Below, piece after piece: positions 6,437 to 12,400 of a DNA stretch of 14,113 nt (within the stretch, counting starts at the first letter, position 1; every line of letters starts with the position of its first letter). The stretch lies in contig MU646830.1 of the NCBI GenBank assembly GCA_026770585.1, positions 13,948-28,060 of the forward strand, given 5' to 3'. Under the pieces are notes generated by a model. The model worked only from the letters and a program-made list of their open reading frames with translations, was not told where the DNA came from and made no database searches. A program made the position numbers and the translations under genes. This stretch comes from Baffinella frigidus (Eukaryota > Cryptophyceae > Cryptomonadales > Baffinellaceae).

Positions 6437-9400
6437 CTGAAAAAAGGGGAGGGTACAGGGGGGGGTTAGCGCTATCCCTTAAGTAGTCAGGGGGTCATAT
6501 TTCAGGGGGTCATATTTGACCCCGAACCCCAAACCGTCTATCGCTGGGGCGCTGGGGGTAAGCGTCTATCTAGCTCTGGCGGGCCGTGGCGGACGTGCCC
6601 GTGCTCATGGCGATTAGCGATAGGGTTGTACGCCGTCTGGGAACGGGGTGGGTACAGGGGTACCTCGCTGATAAGAAACCGCCGCAACCCTAGGACCACC
6701 ATAGGGCCCTAGGCAGAGGCCTACTGTAGGGTCCTAGGGGGGGGCGGTTTCTTATGAGCGAGGTACCCCTGTACACGTCACGACCGTGGGCAGGCTGCTC
6801 GCTAACTGCCCCGTGTAGCAACGGAGAGGTTGTATGCCGCCTGGGAACGGGGGGACGTTCAGGGTTTCGGGTTTTGGGTTTCGGTTTTCGGGTTTCGGGT
6901 TTCGGGTTTCGGGTGTAGTGTTTCGCGTCTAGGGATTAGGAAGTACGGTCTAGGGGTCAGGCTTTAGGGATTAGGGATAGGGATTGGGGTCTTCGGGTCT
7001 TCAGGATTTAGGGTCCAGGCGGGCGTGGGTTTTCTTCTCTCGGGGTTGTCTCAGGATGAACGAGAAGGGGGTTCGGGTTTCGATTCTAGGGTTTCTGGTT
7101 TCGGGCTCCGGGTTCAGGGTGTGGGGTTTAGGGTGTAGTGCACCTCGCGCTTGAGATCGAGCCCCCCCCCCCCTTCGCGCGGTGGCGCCACCGCCAGCAC
7201 CGAAATTGACGACTAAAGCCCGAAAAAGATCACAACCCCCCGATGCATTCCGGCGAAATCCCAAAAAATCCCGCCAACCCCTGAGAAATTCCGGCGAAAT
7301 CCCGACCGAATTCACAAAATCCCGCGGGTTTGGGGTTTGGGTGTAGGGTGTAGTGCACCTCGCGCTTGAGATCGAGGGTGCCCCCCCCCTCTCGTGGCGG
7401 CGCCATCGCCAGCACCTGGTGTCGGGTTTGGGGTTTGGGGTTTGGGGTTTGGGGTTTGGGGTTTGGGGTTTCGGGATTCAGGTTTGGGATTTCGGTTCTC
7501 GTTTTCGCTCTCGATTTTCGGGATTCGGGTTGGGGGTGTGGGGTTTGGGGTTTGGTGTTTGGTGTTTGGTGTTTGGTGTTTGGTGTTTGGCGTTTGGCGT
7601 TTGGGGATTGGGGTTTCGGGTTTCGGGTTTCGGGTTTCGGGTTTCGGGATGAAGGGTTTCAGGTCTCAGATCTCAGGTTTCATATTTGGGGTTTCGGTTT
7701 TCGGGCGTAAATTTTTAGTTTTCGGGTTCAGGTATCAGGGGGTACGCGTTCGTAGCATGGCGACACCAGGGAGGGGACTCTGCGCTCTGGAGTTTGTCAA
7801 ATTCCAGGGCTCAGGCTCCCCTCCAGTGTTCGCAGGTTTAAGAATTTGGGTGTTGGGTTTGGGGTTCGGGTTCGGGGGTTGGGGTTTGGTTTATTCGGGT
7901 TTCGGGATTGTTTTTTTTGGGTTGCACGTTTCGGGTTTGGGGAGTAGGGGTTACGTGTTCCCCACAATCCGAAACCTGAAACCTGAAACCCTAAGGGTTT
8001 CGGGATTAGGGGGGGTACGGGTTCGTAGCAGGGCGTCACGAAGGAGAGGAGGCTGATCTCTGGAATTTGTCAAATTCCAGGGCTCAGACTTCCCTCGAGT
8101 GTTCGTAGGTTTGGTGTTTGGGGTTTGGTGTTCGGGTTTGGGGGTTGGGGTTTGGTTTATTCGGGTTTCGGGTTTGGGGGTTTCGGGTTCGGGGAGTAGG
8201 GGGTACGCGTGTTCCCCACAATCTGAAACCTGAAACCTGAAACCTGAAGGGTTGGTGGGAGGGTCGGTACGTGTTCGTAGCAGGGGGTCGCGAAGGAGAG
8301 GAGGCTCAGCTGGTGGAAGGCGCGCCCGAGGTTGAAGTATACCTGCCCACCCACGGATGGTTACACACTCTCTCTCCTTCTCTGGTTAGGACGAGATACA
8401 CTAGTATCTATCTCTCTCTCGCCTTTTTTTTCTCTCTCTCTCTCTCTCGCTCGCTCCATCTATCTATCTATATATATCTCTCGCGCGCGCTCTCTCTCCC
8501 TGTCTCTCCCCCTCCCCCCCCCCCCCATCCCCTCGTGAAGGAGAGGAGGCAGAGCTGGTGGAAAGCCCGTCCGAGGTTGAAGTATCCCTTAAGTGGCCAG
8601 ACCCCCAAATTTGCGGGCCTAGAGGTCCTAGGCAGGTCCTAGGGCCCTACAGTAGGGCGTATGCGCCTACTGGCCACTTAAGGGATACCTGCGCACCCAA
8701 AGTGGTTGGTGTCACACCCAGAGTGGTTGGTCTTCTTTCGCCCAAAGTGGCTGGTCGTCTTTCTCCCAAAGTGGATGGTCTTTCACTCGCTCGCTCTCGC
8801 TCTCTGTCTCTGTCTCTCTAGCGCTCGCTCACACGCAGTCACTCACTCCCTGGGTCACCACACCGGTATCTCCTTGAAAGAAACAGCAAACGGTGCTTTC
8901 TCCTGCAACAGGAAGACACCACGCAAGAGTCTTCGAAGGGGTCGCCAAAAGTCAATTCCCCTTCAAGGCGGTGGTTTTCAAAAGTCAAATACCGTATCCT
9001 GATACGGTTTAAACAAATCAACCCCCTCCTCCACTCTGGCGTGGCAAGCGACAACCGATTCCTCCCCATCTCTTAATGCGACAAATCAACGCTTGGTTCT
9101 CTCCCCTCAACGACGATTTTCTCTTCCCATCACGTAATTCCCCCCTAAACCCCACACCCTGAAACTGAAACCAAAACCCCGTATGTACCTCCTGGGACTA
9201 CTGCCGGAGTCGTGTGAGAATAGCATTTACAGATATCATAAGCAACACAATTTTTTCATCTCTCATTTTCATTTCGCAATCTTCATTTATAAAGCCATAA
9301 TGAGCCCGCCCTTTCTTAGCCTCTAACAAGCGTTCTGGAACAGGAACGTGAATGCCCGAATCGCTGTCCGTGCCAGCTAAATTTACACGGTCAAATCAAA

Positions 9401-12400
9401 GAACAGCTAAATTTAAACCGAGGCTCACATTGAACAGCTAACTTCACACCAATGCTCACATTGAACAGCTAACGTTGCACCAAGGCTCGTCCGGGAGCCT
9501 ACCAGGTGTACCTTACGGACACCTCAGTGATGTCCTCTCACTCTGTCCACCACACACCGACGTGTGTGGTGGGCAGTGAAACCAACCCTTCAACCCCACA
9601 TCCAAAACCGGAAACCGGAAGCCCTAAACCCGTATGACCGCACCTCCTGGGACCACTGGCGGAGGCGCGCGTACTGGAACAGGAAGGTGAACGCCCGAAT
9701 CGCCGTTGTGTGTCGGTCCTGCGCCAGAGAGAAGCCTTACACGAAAGTCACACCCTCAGTCCCACCCACGTCGGTCCTGTGTGTGAGGATATTCTTCGAT
9801 TCACTCTCTGCGTTACTCCCACCCACATAAACGGAGCCAGGATGGCCGTCGTGTGTCGGTCCTGTGCATTTCAAGCACACCTTATTAAAGCAGATTTTAG
9901 TAGATCGGTCCATTTATTTTCGTGGTATTAATGAAGAATTGCTCGGTTCAAAGAAATCTTATGAACCGACATTTCGACATGTTTTGGGTTGATAACGATT
10001 ACCAACATGACATCAACCCTCCCAGAAGGCTACAGAGAACCGATAGCCCCGGACATCCGGGGTAACGTGACCAATCCCGGTGAAAACCGAGGGAAATGAT
10101 CCAATTCCGGTCCCCTGTAGCCTTCTGAGCGGATCAGTCAGCAGGTGTGCGCGAAATCACCTGGGAGGCGAACCACTTACCAGTCCACACAGCGGATTTC
10201 GAAGGGATTTCGAAAAACCCATAAGCGACAAGACCTAGGACCCTACGGTAGGCAACCCGTAGGGACATAGGGGGGGGTTCCTACTGATGAGATAACGGAA
10301 AGGTGGCCCGATTTGGGCCGAAACTCCCTTCGTAGCCCGCTGCGTGGTTGTGGTACACTTAAGCTGTGGTAATATTAAGTTGTGGTGCACTTGAGTAGTG
10401 GGAATATTAAGTTGTAGGAATCTTAAGTTGTGTGAATGTCACCTGGCAGCGGCGCGACATGACGTGCGAAATGTACCTGGTTTGGGGTTTGGGGTTTGGG
10501 GTGTGGGGTGTGGGGTGTGGGGTTTGAGGTTTGGGGTTTGGGGCTTGGGGCTTAGGGTTTGGGGTTTGGGGTTTAGGGTTTAGGTTTTGGGGTTTAGGGT
10601 TTAGGGTTTAGGGTTTAGGGTTTAGGGTTTAGGGTTTAGGGTTTAGGGTTTAGGGTTTAGGGTTCAGAGTTCAGGGTTTAGGGGTTAGGGTTCAGCGACC
10701 AGGGTTCAGTGTTTAGAGTGTGGGGTTAGGGGTTAGTACCAGGTTTAGAGTTCAGGGTTTGGGGTTTAAGGTTTAGGGTATAGCATTTAGGGTTTCAGGT
10801 TTCGGGTTCACACTTTTGGATCTCGGGGGCAAGGGTTTAGGGTTCAGGGTTCAGGGTTCAGGGTTGAATGTTTAGGGTTTAGGGGTTAGGGGCTGAGACC
10901 CGACGCCGATGAGCAGGTTGATGATCGGCTCGTTCGGCATCGCCTTGTACGCCCTGCCAAAGTCAACATATCAACTTTTAGTGAAAGTCAACATATCAAC
11001 TTTTAGTGAAAGTGAACATATCAACTTTAAGGATTTCAACGGTTTAGGGCCGTTGAATAACCTGAGCGTTCCTTCGCGATTTCATCGCGTCTCTCAATAG
11101 ATTACATCTCAGATTTCAGTGGGGTTTAAGGTTTGGGGTTTAGGGTTTGGGGTTTGGGGTTTGGGGTTTGGAGTTCAGGATTTAGGGTTTAGCGTTCAGG
11201 GTTTACATTGACGGGCGTACCTGAGGTACAGGGGCCGTTACACGTTTTGTACCGGCGTGTTCTACTCTTGTACCACTGTGGACTACGAACCTTTCATCAA
11301 AAGCCAACTTGCCTTGATGCAATTAACTTGAAAGATTTTCTGGTGCAAGTTGGTCACGTAACACCCGGAATTCCAGCCCCAACGAAACCTTCGTAGCCCA
11401 CCGTGTGGGTACCACGATCCGGCCATTTGTACCGGGCTACATCCGAGTTGTAGAGGGGTTAGGTATCGAGGGGTACCTGAGGTGGTCCCCTTCACCCCTC
11501 AACCCCACGCCTCAAACCCTAACTCTAAAAACAGGGCTGTGTGACCTGAGATATTCCCCGATGGCGGACTTGGTGCTGCCAGCCATGTGGCAGTGGTGCC
11601 CCATCAGCACCATTGATTAGACAGGAGGAACTACATAGAGCAGACTAGCTTTTGACTAGGCCTAGTGGGACTGGTCGAGTTATCTCCAGAGAGGAACCCA
11701 GAAAAAGAAAAACAACCACAGAAGGATACCAAGAAGAAGGGGTTCCCTGAGGTACTCGCCAATCGCGAATTTTTATCTCAGAAAACGAGTTCTAAAACTC
11801 GTTTTCTGAGATAAATTTGGTGCTGCCCGCCATGCGGCAGCGATGCCCCATCATTACCAAGCACTAGGGAGCCTCCGGTGTCTCCGTGGGTGCTTCAGGT
11901 GTCTCAAGGTGTCATTTTGGGTGCCCCCTAAGTCTCCTTCTCACCAAAGACCATCCTCTCGAGGCCTCAGAAGCCTCCAGCGGAACCAAACCGCCGTCGC
12001 TCGCACATGAGGTACTCACCGATAGCGAATTTGGTGCTGCCCGCCATGTGGCAGTGGTGCCAGTGGCTTGACAGTTTGAAGGTCTCACGTGAGCGCGCAA
12101 GCCCTAACTTTCAACCCTAGACCCCACGCCCCAAACAGCTATGTGACCTGAGATATTCCCCGATGGCGAACTTGGTGCTGCCCGCCATGTGGCAGTGGTG
12201 CCCCATCAGCACCATGCACGGCACCGAGGTCGGGTTCCGCTGCAGACATCTGCGGAGTCGTTAAGGGTTCAGTGGTTGGGGTTTAGGATTTAGGATTTGG
12301 GGTTCAGGGTTCAGGGATTAGGGTTTGGGGATCAGGGATTAGGGTTTAGGGTTTGGGGATAAGGGGTTAAGGTTTGTGTGTAGGATTGAGGGTTTACGGT

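Noticed and set aside
3897-6773. Regular repeats resembling a CRISPR array
   Set aside because: Repeats are self-complementary 121-bp units at irregular spacing in eukaryotic DNA, with no spacer structure.
7394-8056. Open frames of up to 220 codons rich in Gly, Phe and Trp
   Set aside because: They are translations of TTTGGGG/TTTCGGG repeats; a 7-base unit read in all frames gives such peptides without selection.
9564-9931. Plus-strand frames over the AFTFLFQY exon
   Set aside because: They are the shadow of the minus-strand exon and its copies; the minus reading matches a known family and has splice sites.
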